Below are positions 7,741-17,400 of a stretch of DNA of 64,000 nt, one piece after another. Source of the stretch: an uncultured Bacteroidota bacterium (GTDB lineage Bacteria > Bacteroidota > Bacteroidia > 2-12-FULL-35-15); contig CAINDA010000072.1 in the NCBI GenBank assembly GCA_903847205.1, positions 1-64,000 of the forward strand, in the 5' to 3' direction. Position 1 is the first letter of the stretch; each line of letters begins with the position of its first letter. The position numbers and the translations under genes are program-made. Below the pieces are notes generated by a model. It was not told the origin of the DNA. It made no database searches and worked only from the letters and a program-made list of their open reading frames with translations.

Positions 7741-7748
7741 CAAATTTA
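7741..7748 (-). promoter_or_regulatory. -7 promoter element TAAATTTG for etfB
   Basis: Exact TAnnTTTG match on the - strand, 35 bases before the etfB start codon. No clear -33 motif. Confidence 0.5.
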
Positions 7749-7874
7749 ATAATATATGGCATATAAAAAAATGAATTTTCACACCTCTTTTTTTATGAAA
7801 AAACTTTTTATAAAATGTCATTACCATCATATAATTCCGCACCTCATTTATCAAAAACATCACAAAATTTCGGC

Positions 7875-7909
7875 TTTGCGCCATTGTGCATTAAAAACTG
7901 CTATCTTTG
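7875..7909 (+). promoter_or_regulatory. Promoter of the DUF4290 gene (TTTG / TATCTTTG)
   Basis: The -7 element TATCTTTG is at 7902-7909 and a TTTG at 7875-7878 could be the -33 element with a 23-base spacer, slightly long. The ATG at 7955 follows 45 bases later. Confidence 0.5.
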
Positions 7910-7954
7910 TTTACCCAATTACACATATTTATTACCAATCCTATAACAGACTAC

Positions 7955-8638
7955 ATGGAGTATAACACCAGTTTGCCGCACATGATTATTCCCGAGTACG
8001 GCCGAAATATTCAGAAAATGATTGATTTTGCTATTTCTGTTGAAGACCGCGAAGAGCGTAACAGAGTAGCACAGGCCATAATTAATGTAATGGGCCAGTT
8101 AAACCCGCATTTGCGCGATGTTACCGATTTTAAACATAAATTATGGGATCATATATTTATCATTTCTGATTTTAAGTTGGATGTTGATTCTCCATATCCT
8201 AAACCTACCCGCGAAACCTTTCAAACTAAGCCCGACAGAGTTTTTTATCCCAGCAATGATATCCGCTACAAGCACTATGGCAAAACGGTCGAACGCATTA
8301 TTGAAAAAGCAAAAGACTATCCTGAAGGAGATGAAAAAAACGCACTTGTAGAAAGCATTGCTAATTTAATGAAACGCTCCTACCTTACATGGAACCGCGA
8401 TTCAGTGAATGATGAAGTGATTTTAAAGCAGCTGCAGGAACTTTCTAAAGGAGAACTTAAATTGGCCGATTCATCGGCATTGCGGAGTACTCAAACATTT
8501 GTTCCCCGTCCTCCAGGCCAAAGCCGCGAACGCGATAAAAAGAAACCAGGCGGCGGAAAACAAAACACAGGAGGCTTCCGGAAAGATAATCCGGGTTCAG
8601 GCCCGAATCCAAATAATAAATTTAAACGTAAATTTTAA
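7955..8638 (+). CDS. DUF4290 domain protein
   Basis: The 227-residue protein starts at MEYNTSLPHMIIPEYGRNIQ, the typical opening of the Bacteroidota-restricted DUF4290 family. An in-frame extension to 7907 is rejected because the promoter -7 element overlaps it. The first ~180 residues are a helical domain (EDREERNRVAQAIINVMGQL, KHKLWDHIFIISDF). The last ~45 residues are a disordered, Pro/Gly/Lys/Arg-rich basic tail (PRPPGQSRERDKKKPGGGK) that may bind nucleic acid. No enzymatic function is known to me for the family. The gene is monocistronic, with its own promoter and terminator. Confidence 0.85.
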   Translation: MEYNTSLPHMIIPEYGRNIQKMIDFAISVEDREERNRVAQAIINVMGQLNPHLRDVTDFKHKLWDHIFIISDFKLDVDSPYPKPTRETFQTKPDRVFYPSNDIRYKHYGKTVERIIEKAKDYPEGDEKNALVESIANLMKRSYLTWNRDSVNDEVILKQLQELSKGELKLADSSALRSTQTFVPRPPGQSRERDKKKPGGGKQNTGGFRKDNPGSGPNPNNKFKRKF

Positions 8639-8640
8639 AT

Positions 8641-8674
8641 AAAATCCCGGTTCATTTGAGCCGGGAATTTTTTT
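8641..8674 (+). terminator. Rho-independent terminator of the DUF4290 gene
   Basis: The TCCCGG...CCGGGA stem (8645-8666) with an inner TCA/TGA extension is followed by a run of seven T. It begins just after the stop codon at 8638. Confidence 0.88.
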
Positions 8675-8825
8675 ATGATTTAAATTGTAATCATGATTTT
8701 AAAGGAGATTTCATGAATTACTTTTCTGCACCATATCTTCAATTATTAGCAAATGATAATTGCTGTTTAAATTTGCAGTAATTTTGGTGTTCTGTAATTC
8801 TTAATATTTCTTAATAAAAAAATTG

Positions 8826-10760
8826 ATGAATCTCCTTTACTGCAATAGCTTAACGCAATATTCAAGATACAAAACACGCATAGTTAACATCGGTGATGTC
8901 CCTATGGGAGGCGGTAATCCTATCCGGATACAGTCGATGACTACCACCGATACAATGGACACAATAGCTACCGTTGAACAAAGTATCCGTATGATTGATG
9001 CCGGCTGCGAATATGTCCGTATTACGGCACCCAGTCTTAAAGAAGCAAAAAATTTAGAGCTGATAAAAAAAGAATTACGGGCCCGCGGTTACAATACTCC
9101 CCTTATTGCAGATATTCATTTTACTCCGAATGCAGCTGAACTTGCCGCGCGCATTGTTGAAAAGGTAAGGGTGAATCCCGGAAACTATGCCGACAAAAAA
9201 AAATTCGAATCTATTGATTATACCGATAATGATTATGAAATAGAATTAGAACGCATCCGCGAAAGGTTTACACCGCTTGTGAAAATCTGCAAAGAATACG
9301 GAACTGCAATGCGTATCGGCACTAACCACGGCTCTTTGAGCGACCGTATTTTAAGCCGTTACGGTGATACGCCGCTGGGGATGGCAGAAAGCGCTTTAGA
9401 ATTTTTACGCATCTGCGAAGACAATAATTATTACAGCATTGTACTTTCAATGAAAGCCAGCAATACTCAGGTAATGGTTCAGGCATACCGACTTCTGATT
9501 CAAAAAATGCAGGACTACAAAATGAATTATCCTTTGCACTTAGGTGTTACCGAAGCAGGTGAAGGTGAAGACGGCCGCATTAAATCGGCAGTGGGTATCG
9601 GCGCTTTATTGGAAGACGGTATTGGTGATACAGTGCGTGTTTCATTAACCGAAGATCCTGAGTTTGAAATCCCTGTTGCAAAGGCACTGACTGCGCGCTA
9701 TTCAAACCGCATGCTTCATGAACCTATCCCTCCGGTTGAGAACCTGCCGTATAACCCTTATGATTACAAAAGAAGAGAAACAAAAGAAGTTATAAATATC
9801 GGCGGACTCAATGTACCTCGAGTAATTGCGGACTACAGCGGGAAACAAAAGATAAGCCCTGCTTCATTATTTGCTGCCGGTTATAATTATTCTTTACCTC
9901 TTGATAAATGGAATTTAACCGAGCAGGCATGCGATTATATTTTTGCCGGTGAAAATGAAATTAATTTTCAAATCCCAGGAACATTAGGAATAATATACGA
10001 TTCAGAGGTTTGGAAAAACTTAGAAAATAAAACAAGATGCTATCCCTTATTTTCTTCGGACGAATATTTTACAACGGATGAAAAATCAAATGAGTTGAAT
10101 TTTGTAAGTGTTGATATTGATTTTTTAACCGAATTCTGCAGCAGTTCAGAAAGCATTCAATTCGACAATACAGCTGTATTAGTTTTTGAAACTTCTAATG
10201 AGCACGGCATGGCTGAACAGCGCCGCATGTTTGTTGAACTGATGAATAAAAACGCCGATGTTCCTGTTATTATAAAACGAAATTATACTAATATTACTGA
10301 AGAAAAATTTCAGCTGCATGCCGCAACTGATGCAGGAGCATTGTTTTTAGATGGCTTCGGCGACGGTCTTTGGATAAAGCAAAAGAACTGCACATCTCCG
10401 AAAAATCTGAATGCAGCAGCATTTGGAATACTGCAGGCTGCGCGCATGCGAATCTCAAAAACAGAATATATTTCATGCCCTTCCTGCGGGAGAACACTTT
10501 TCGATCTTCAGGAAACTACTTCAAAAATCCGAAACAGAACCGATCATTTAAAAGGAATAAAAATAGGTATCATGGGCTGTATAGTAAACGGGCCGGGTGA
10601 AATGGCCGATGCAGACTATGGTTATGTAGGCACCGGTGTCGGTAAAATAACTCTTTACAAAGGAAAAGAAGTGGTGGAACGCAATGTTAATTCGGAAAAA
10701 GCTGTAGATGCCCTTGTGGACTTAATTAAAAAACACGGCGACTGGGTTGAAAAAATCTGA
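8826..10760 (+). CDS. ispG: 4-hydroxy-3-methylbut-2-enyl diphosphate synthase (long form)
   Basis: The enzyme makes HMBPP from MEcPP in the MEP isoprenoid pathway and carries a [4Fe-4S] cluster. The 644-residue product is the long IspG form of Bacteroidota, Chlamydiae and plants, with an extra domain inserted between the TIM barrel and the cluster domain. The barrel begins with VPMGGGNPIRIQSMTTTDT and holds GANPGNYADKKKF-like (VRVNPGNYADKKKF). The cluster domain at the C-terminus shows CPSCGR near residue 551 and GCIVNGPGEMADADYGYVG near residue 585, which supply the three Cys ligands and the conserved Glu. The ATG at 8826 is preferred over the in-frame TTG one codon earlier. It is a single-gene unit, and its 3' end converges with the desaturase gene. 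Confidence 0.95.
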   Translation: MNLLYCNSLTQYSRYKTRIVNIGDVPMGGGNPIRIQSMTTTDTMDTIATVEQSIRMIDAGCEYVRITAPSLKEAKNLELIKKELRARGYNTPLIADIHFTPNAAELAARIVEKVRVNPGNYADKKKFESIDYTDNDYEIELERIRERFTPLVKICKEYGTAMRIGTNHGSLSDRILSRYGDTPLGMAESALEFLRICEDNNYYSIVLSMKASNTQVMVQAYRLLIQKMQDYKMNYPLHLGVTEAGEGEDGRIKSAVGIGALLEDGIGDTVRVSLTEDPEFEIPVAKALTARYSNRMLHEPIPPVENLPYNPYDYKRRETKEVINIGGLNVPRVIADYSGKQKISPASLFAAGYNYSLPLDKWNLTEQACDYIFAGENEINFQIPGTLGIIYDSEVWKNLENKTRCYPLFSSDEYFTTDEKSNELNFVSVDIDFLTEFCSSSESIQFDNTAVLVFETSNEHGMAEQRRMFVELMNKNADVPVIIKRNYTNITEEKFQLHAATDAGALFLDGFGDGLWIKQKNCTSPKNLNAAAFGILQAARMRISKTEYISCPSCGRTLFDLQETTSKIRNRTDHLKGIKIGIMGCIVNGPGEMADADYGYVGTGVGKITLYKGKEVVERNVNSEKAVDALVDLIKKHGDWVEKI

Positions 10761-10792
10761 ACTGTATAATTTTTTCCATCTTCTCCAATGCA

Positions 10793-11911
10793 TTATCCCA
10801 TGCTGTCAGCAACAGCCATAAAAGAAGTGTCGTTTTTACCCAGTCTTGAAATCACACGCAGGTGTGACAAAAAAGCCGAACCAAAACTTTCGTTACACAG
10901 ATATTTGACTCCAAACTCTTTTGCTGTCTGCTCCACTATTGGGGCAATTTTGGGATAATGAACATGGCAGATTCGCGGGAACAAATGATGAATGGCCTGA
11001 AAATTCAAGCCGCCAAGAAAAAAGGTCAAAAACCAATTGTGTGTTGCAAAATCAGCAGTAGTATTCAACTGATGTATCGCCCATTCATTTTCAATGTTTC
11101 CTTTTTCATCTGGTACAGGAAATGTAGTGTCTTCAACTATGTGTGCTAATTGGAATACAACACTTAGTATCAGACCTGCAACCATGTGCAGCGACAAAAA
11201 TCCAAGTAGTACCTGGCCAATATTCAGGTGAAGCAGAACAACCGGCAAAACTATAATATAACCCCAGTAAAATAATTTCCAGGCAATAATATTAAGCAGT
11301 GTTTTAATCCGGTCAGTTTTGCTTTCGCGGTTATGACCTTCCCTGATGAACTGAAAATATTGAATAAAATCTTTCACTGTTGTCCAGTAAAGCGACATAA
11401 TCGAATAGAATAAAAACACATACACAATCTGGAATTTCTGAACTTTTTTATATTCGCCTGCAGGTGAAAAGCGCATAATCACTTTGTTATCAATATCCTT
11501 GTCGTGTTTATAGATATTCGTATAGGTATGATGCAGCACGTTGTGCTGGGTTTTCCAGTTTTTGTTATCCCCGCCCACTATGCTAAGTGATAAGCTGAAC
11601 AATTTATTTACGAAAGAATTTGACGAATATGCGCCATGATTGGCGTCGTGCATTATGCTCATGCCTATTCCTGCAAGTCCAAGGCCCATAACTAAAGAGC
11701 AAAGCCACATTCCTAAAAGGCTGTATCCTTGTGTCATTATTAAAAAGTATGGAATGAAATAAAGGCTTAGCATGAAAATAGTTTTGAAAACCATTGTTGC
11801 ATTGGCATTCTGGGAAATATTATTTTCTATAAAATAATTATCAACGCGCTCCTTCAATGTATTGAAAAACTGTGTTTTATTTTTGTTTGTAAATTTTACT
11901 TTTTGCAGCAT
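10793..11911 (-). CDS. Membrane fatty acid desaturase (acyl-CoA/acyl-lipid type)
   Basis: The 372-residue di-iron membrane enzyme introduces double bonds into acyl chains. All three histidine boxes are present: HDANH (residues 88-92), HNVLHH (123-128) and QAIHH near residue 315. Hydrophobic pairs around residues 43-85 and 205-260 would anchor it in the inner membrane. The spacing resembles front-end/linoleoyl-CoA desaturases (FADS type). No N-terminal cytochrome b5 domain is present, so electrons must come from another protein. The ATG at 11911 (MLQKVKF) is chosen; the frame extends to a TTG at 11938. A TATCTTTG promoter element lies at 11985. Regiospecificity cannot be inferred. Confidence 0.9.
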   Translation of the reverse strand: MLQKVKFTNKNKTQFFNTLKERVDNYFIENNISQNANATMVFKTIFMLSLYFIPYFLIMTQGYSLLGMWLCSLVMGLGLAGIGMSIMHDANHGAYSSNSFVNKLFSLSLSIVGGDNKNWKTQHNVLHHTYTNIYKHDKDIDNKVIMRFSPAGEYKKVQKFQIVYVFLFYSIMSLYWTTVKDFIQYFQFIREGHNRESKTDRIKTLLNIIAWKLFYWGYIIVLPVVLLHLNIGQVLLGFLSLHMVAGLILSVVFQLAHIVEDTTFPVPDEKGNIENEWAIHQLNTTADFATHNWFLTFFLGGLNFQAIHHLFPRICHVHYPKIAPIVEQTAKEFGVKYLCNESFGSAFLSHLRVISRLGKNDTSFMAVADSMG

Positions 11912-11984
11912 CAAACGTTTTTTTAGTTTAAATATCAAAAATTTCTGACGAATTTTTTTAAATAAGCCATGATTTTGTACATCA

Positions 11985-11992
11985 CAAAGATA
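11985..11992 (-). promoter_or_regulatory. -7 promoter element TATCTTTG for the desaturase gene
   Basis: Exact TAnnTTTG match on the - strand. A TTG at 12015-12017 could be the -33 element with a 22-base spacer. It is back to back with the kup promoter. Confidence 0.55.
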
Positions 11993-12220
11993 GTCAAAAT
12001 TAATTGTTTATTTTCAAGTGCAGCTTTCGGGAGTGTGCATCATAATATAGACAGGTGCTTCAGGGGATATCCAAAGCTGAATTTTAATTTTAAGATGTTC
12101 TGTGATATCTCCCGGCACTAAATTCTCACTATAAAATTCAATCAGGGAATGATGAGTAAAAATTAAATCCGTTACCCCGTATTTTTTTTCTTTTGATACA
12201 TCAGCAGTTATTATATTTAG

Positions 12221-12228
12221 TAGCTTTG
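12221..12228 (+). promoter_or_regulatory. -7 promoter element TAGCTTTG for kup
   Basis: Exact TAnnTTTG match, 28 bases before the kup ATG. A TTTG at 12192-12195 is the nearest -33 candidate, with a long 25-base spacer. Confidence 0.5.
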
Positions 12229-12256
12229 CGCTCCTTTTTATTACTACATCCAGCCC

Positions 12257-14197
12257 ATGGGCAAAGACAATCATTTAATTCATAAAGTATCAGCAGGCGC
12301 GCTGCTTGTAACCCTCGGTATAATTTTCGGAGATATTGGTACTTCCCCTTTGTATGTTATGAAAGCAATTGTCGGCGACCGCCTGATTGATGCCGAAAAT
12401 ATTAAAGGCGGGCTTTCATGCATATTTTGGACGCTGACATTGCAGACCACTTTAAAATATGTAATCCTTACGCTTAGAGCGGATAATAAGGGCGAAGGCG
12501 GTATTTTTTCTTTATACGCACTTGTAAAAAGAGCAAAAATTAAATGGTTAATGTTCCCCGCTATCATTGGCGGAAGTACATTGTTAGCGGATGGTATCAT
12601 TACTCCACCCATATCTGTTGCCTCAGCTGTTGAAGGTCTTCGGACATTTAATCCAGATATTAATACTGTTCCTCTTGTTATTGCTATTCTGGCTGGGTTA
12701 TTTTTAATCCAGCAGTTTGGAACAAAGTTTATTGGTAAATTTTTTGGCCCCGCAATGTTGATTTGGTTTTTAATGTTAAGCATTTTAGGAGCCTTTCAAA
12801 TGTCTGGTAATATGAGTGTAATTACTGCTGTAAATCCATATTATGCTTATAAGCTCTTGTTTCTTCACCCCGGAGGGTTTTTAGTTTTAGGGGCAGTATT
12901 CCTTTGTACCACCGGCGCAGAAGCATTATACTCCGACCTCGGCCATTGCGGGCGAGAAAATATCCGCATCAGCTGGATCTTTGTTAAAACCGCACTGCTC
13001 TTAAATTATTTCGGGCAGGGAGCATGGTTAATGGAACAGCAAGGCAAAATGCTTACAACAAATCCTTTTTTCAGTATCATGCCTGAGTGGTTTATTCCTG
13101 CGGGTATTGTTATTGCAACCTTAGCGGCTATTGTTGCCAGTCAGGCTTTAATCAGCGGATCATTTACTCTTATTAACGAGGCCATGCGCTTAAATTTCTG
13201 GCCGAAACTGAGGGTGAAATATCCTACTGATTTAAAAGGGCAGTTATACATTCCATCTATCAATTGGCTGCTTCTTGCGGGCTGCATTGCTATTGTTCTT
13301 TATTTCAAGGAATCATCAGGTATGGAAGCTGCGTACGGTTTAGCAATTGTACTCACTATGTTAATGACAACTACATTACTTGCTTATTACATGGTGATAA
13401 AGCGCTACAATAAAGTTTTTATTTTAGTTTGTCTTGTAATGTATCTCACAATCGAGACCTCATTTCTGATTGCTAATCTGAATAAATTCATGCATGGGGG
13501 CTGGATTACCATCTTAATTGCAAGTGCGCTCATTATGGTGATGCTAATATGGTTTCAAGCGCGTAAAATCAGAAATCGTTATGTTGAATTTGTGAAGCTT
13601 TCTGATTACCTGCCTGTATTGGAGGATTTAAGCAAGGATTTAAGCGTTCCTAAATATGCAACTCATTTAGTTTACCTAACAAGTGCAAATAACAGGCGTG
13701 AAATCGAATCAAAAATTATTTATTCAATTATGCAGAAGCAGCCTAAACGTGCTGATATATATTGGTTTGTGCATGTTGATGTTGTGGATGAACCTTATCG
13801 TATGGAATATAAAGTGAGCGAATTTATTCATGACGATGTTATCCGTATTGATTTCAGATTAGGATTTAGAATTGCTCCTAAGGTAAATTTGATGTTCCGT
13901 AAAGTGGTGGAAGATATGGTAACAAACAAAGAAGTGGATATTACCAGCCGCTATAAATCATTAAATAAAAATAATATTATCGGCGATTTCCGTTTTGTAG
14001 TTATCGAGAAATTTTTATCGTATGAAAATGAACTTCCTTTCTATGAGAAATTTATACTTGACATCCATTCATTCTTAAAACATCTCAGTTTGTCTGAAGC
14101 AAAAGCTTTTGGATTAGATACGAGCTCAGTTACAGTTGAAACTGTTCCATTAATTATTGCACCGCCTAAAGAGATTTATTTAAAGAGGATAGAATAA
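12257..14197 (+). CDS. kup: Low-affinity potassium transporter Kup
   Basis: The 646-residue K+:H+ symporter of the KUP/HAK/KT family has the family's usual length. It begins GALLVTLGIIFGDIGTSPLYVMKAI, the diagnostic KUP motif with the conserved Asp and Tyr near the K+ site. About 12 membrane helices occupy residues 15-445, including LTLQTTLKYVILTLRADNKGEGG and GAEALYSDLGHCG. The C-terminal ~200 residues form the soluble cytoplasmic domain (HLVYLTSANNRREIESKIIYS). The gene is monocistronic: its own -7 element lies upstream and a strong bidirectional terminator lies downstream. It is divergent from the desaturase gene. Confidence 0.95.
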   Translation: MGKDNHLIHKVSAGALLVTLGIIFGDIGTSPLYVMKAIVGDRLIDAENIKGGLSCIFWTLTLQTTLKYVILTLRADNKGEGGIFSLYALVKRAKIKWLMFPAIIGGSTLLADGIITPPISVASAVEGLRTFNPDINTVPLVIAILAGLFLIQQFGTKFIGKFFGPAMLIWFLMLSILGAFQMSGNMSVITAVNPYYAYKLLFLHPGGFLVLGAVFLCTTGAEALYSDLGHCGRENIRISWIFVKTALLLNYFGQGAWLMEQQGKMLTTNPFFSIMPEWFIPAGIVIATLAAIVASQALISGSFTLINEAMRLNFWPKLRVKYPTDLKGQLYIPSINWLLLAGCIAIVLYFKESSGMEAAYGLAIVLTMLMTTTLLAYYMVIKRYNKVFILVCLVMYLTIETSFLIANLNKFMHGGWITILIASALIMVMLIWFQARKIRNRYVEFVKLSDYLPVLEDLSKDLSVPKYATHLVYLTSANNRREIESKIIYSIMQKQPKRADIYWFVHVDVVDEPYRMEYKVSEFIHDDVIRIDFRLGFRIAPKVNLMFRKVVEDMVTNKEVDITSRYKSLNKNNIIGDFRFVVIEKFLSYENELPFYEKFILDIHSFLKHLSLSEAKAFGLDTSSVTVETVPLIIAPPKEIYLKRIE

Positions 14198-14341
14198 TGG
14201 GTTTTGAAAATAAAACTTTAACTTCTTTATCGATCTTTCCTGATTCAAAATTAAATTAAGCTGAAGCCCTGCAAACATGTGGTAGAATCAGATTGACGAA
14301 ATGTGGTAGGGTATAAACTCGAACAATGAATTCAAAAACCG

Positions 14342-14383
14342 CGTGCCCTGATAAACTGATTATCAGGGCACGACGTTTTTTTT
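14342..14383. terminator. Bidirectional terminator between kup and the large surface protein gene
   Basis: The perfect 13-bp stem CGTGCCCTGATAA/TTATCAGGGCACG (14342-14354 with 14360-14372) has a 5-base loop. A T run follows at 14376-14383, and an A run precedes it near 14335. It can serve both converging genes. The 14198-14341 stretch contains only two copies of ATGTGGTAG and no gene. Confidence 0.9.
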
Positions 14384-14464
14384 AAAGAATGCAAACCCTG
14401 TTATTATGAGCCTGCCCGATATTTTATAAACGCTAATACATTTAAAATATCTTTCTAAGAATCC

Positions 14465-17400
14465 TTAATTATTCTGTTTGATAATTCGTAATGTTTTATT
14501 TAGATCTCCCTGAGTGATTCTAAGCAGGTAGATACCCGCTTTTAAGTCATTTCCGAAATTTATCTGGGAGGTTGCTTCAACATTATTTTTAACAAGTACT
14601 TCCTTTCCGGTAACATCATAAACTCTGATATCAACAGGGGATTTATCATCTGAAGTAATTTGAAGATTAAAATTATCAGATGAAGGATTAGGGTAAACAA
14701 AAGCTGACATACCTACTAAGGCCTCTGTTCCACTTTGATTATTGCTGCTGCTGTTTTCATCCTCTATGTTGAAAGACCTTACAGCGTTGCAGCTGCTGCA
14801 AACAGTATTCCAGTTCCAAGAAGTATATTCCGATTCCACTTTCTGCCCTATAAACATTCCTTTCATGGCTATAGCTGCAGCGTTTGTTCCTTCTGTTTTT
14901 ATTTCTCCTTTAGAGTATATAGATCCTGTAAATAAACATCCCTTTTCAATTTCCACATCGCCGTCACAATAAATTACAAGGCCTTTTGAACCTGAGTTAA
15001 AGGAGGTATATTCGCCCAATTCTATATTGCCGGCAACCCTAATCTCTGTGCATCCTTTGAATGAAATTGACGCATGTGAACCTGTGGTTAAACTTTTGAC
15101 ATAAACTATGGGCTGTGTAAAAGAAGCCGCAGCATTGTTTCCTAAATTAACTTTACTGTAAATAGAATCACTCAGTGTTACAGAGGCATTGTTCGCGAAA
15201 TTTTTATTTTTATTGGAGTGGCTGCAATTCAAAGAAGAGCCGTCGCAATGGTGATTACAGCTTCCCGAATTATTTGAACAAACGTGATTGCATTTTCCTG
15301 GAATGTTCTGACAGTATGGATTAGTCTTGTATGCAGGCAATGTTATTGCTGCGGAAGTGAAAATTTTAACAGCCGCAATACTTGAAGAATTAACAGAAAT
15401 ATTATGAGCTTCAGCAAACGTATTGTTTCCAATAATAGAAGAATGATTTTCTACTTCAATCCCGCCATTCATTGAGGTGGCACCAACTCCGCCAGATTGA
15501 ACAAAAGAATAGTTTTCAAATTCCAATTCATCTTTTGCAATAACAGTATAGGAAGACAAAAGGCTGGATGCATTATAGGAAACTGTGTAAGATGCAGATG
15601 CTGTACAGCCATAACTGTTGGTAACCGTAACTGAATTTATTCCTGAAGCATATACATTTTTTGATGGTGATGTTTCAGCGCTGCTCCACAAATAAGATAC
15701 ATCAGTTGAAGAATTCGCATTTAAAACAACTGCGCCTCCTTGGCAGAAACCAGGTAATAAGCTTTGTGATATTGATACTGCGGGAATGTTCCCGGTAACG
15801 GTAACTATGGACTGACATGAAGAAGTATTACCGCTGTAATCTTTCACGGTTAAGGTCACAGCATTGTTACCAATATCGGAACAGGTAAATGAATTGCGGT
15901 TAAGTGTAATAGTTGAAATTCCTACATTGTCATGACTGCCGTTATTTATAGTACTTGATGTAATTACTGTGGTGCCGCCCGACAATGATACTGAAGCATT
16001 TTTACAAATGGCTATCGGCGGAATATTATCCCCTGATGTAATTGTTACAACTGCTGTGGTAACAGCACTGCATCCATTTGCATCCATCACGGTGTATGAA
16101 TAAGTACCTGCTGCCAAATCGGTAAAGACACCGGTTCCAGAGTATGGGGATGTACCGGCTGATGCAGTAACTGTAATTGCTGAAGAATTTACTAATGATG
16201 ATGCAACAGGGAGCGGATTCACAATTAGAGTGCCTGGATTTGAAAATACTGAAGGAGAGCAAGTACCAGTCACTGCACATCGGTACTGAAAACCATTCAC
16301 TGTATTTGAGGCAGCTGTGATGGTAAGAGCGTTTGTAGTAACGCCGCTGTATAAGGCGCTGCTGTAAATATTTGTAAATCCATTGCCTTGATTAACCTGC
16401 CACTGGTATGTTAATCCTGTTCCGAAAGCGGCTGTTGTAAAAACCGCACTACCGCCCGAACAAACACTCACATTACCTGTATTAGCTGTAATACTTGGAG
16501 GGATACATGGTGAGCATCCCGAAAGGAAACAGCCGCCTGTGTATAGCCATCCATTATTGCCACCCATATCCTGACTGTTAACGGGAGCAGATCCTGCATT
16601 AAACACGGCTCCTCCCAAGGCGCTTATGTCGGAAAGACGGACATAATCCCAGCAAATGGTACCGTTTGTTTTTGAGATAATGCTGGGAACACCGGCTATG
16701 CTTGATTGAACTCTGATTGGTAAAGCTCCGGTACCTTGCGCACAAATGTTTCCCCCGTTTATAATAGTCTGAGTTTCTCCTGCGGTAAGGGTATAGGTAT
16801 AACCAGGAGAAAATTTTAAATTATTAAAGGTATTACTGCCTAAAAGATCTCCATTTTTGGCAATAGTAACATTGTTGCAGGTATTACTATTATACAAAAC
16901 AGCATTTGCAGAAAAAGATACATCATGAAAATTACCTCCTTGTATGAATCCGTCAGAAGCAAAAGAAACATCATTAACGGTATTGTTATCAATTATTTTT
17001 CCTAACGCTGATCCTATAAAGAAAATATTATTATAAGTAAATCCCCCCCCGTTAAAATCCTGTTCCCCTCCGCTTGTCCCAGTGCCGTTAATAGTGGACG
17101 TGCCTGAATTAATTGTCATACCGGTATGATTAATATCCCAGATTAAGCCGTTGAATGATAAATTAAAAATGGAAGATCCCATATTAAGCGTTCTGTTTGA
17201 GGAAGTATTTGAATTAAAAGCGTAGGCATTTACTGTTTTATTATTTGTTGTTAATATACCGTTATTAAGATAAATCCAGTAGTTGCAGGTTAATGCATCT
17301 TGCAAAGTCCACGCACCTCCGATACCGTCAAAGGTTATTGAGGTATTAATTGAACGGCCTGCTGTAGTTATTGTCTGTCCAACAGTTGTAGCACCGAAAA

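Noticed and set aside
8823-8825. TTG one codon before the ispG ATG as a start
   Set aside because: An ATG follows immediately, and the family begins at the following segment; the extra codon adds nothing.
12014-12274. An 86-codon frame on the - strand upstream of kup
   Set aside because: It begins inside kup, overlaps the kup promoter and the possible -33 region of the desaturase promoter, and matches no family I recognise.
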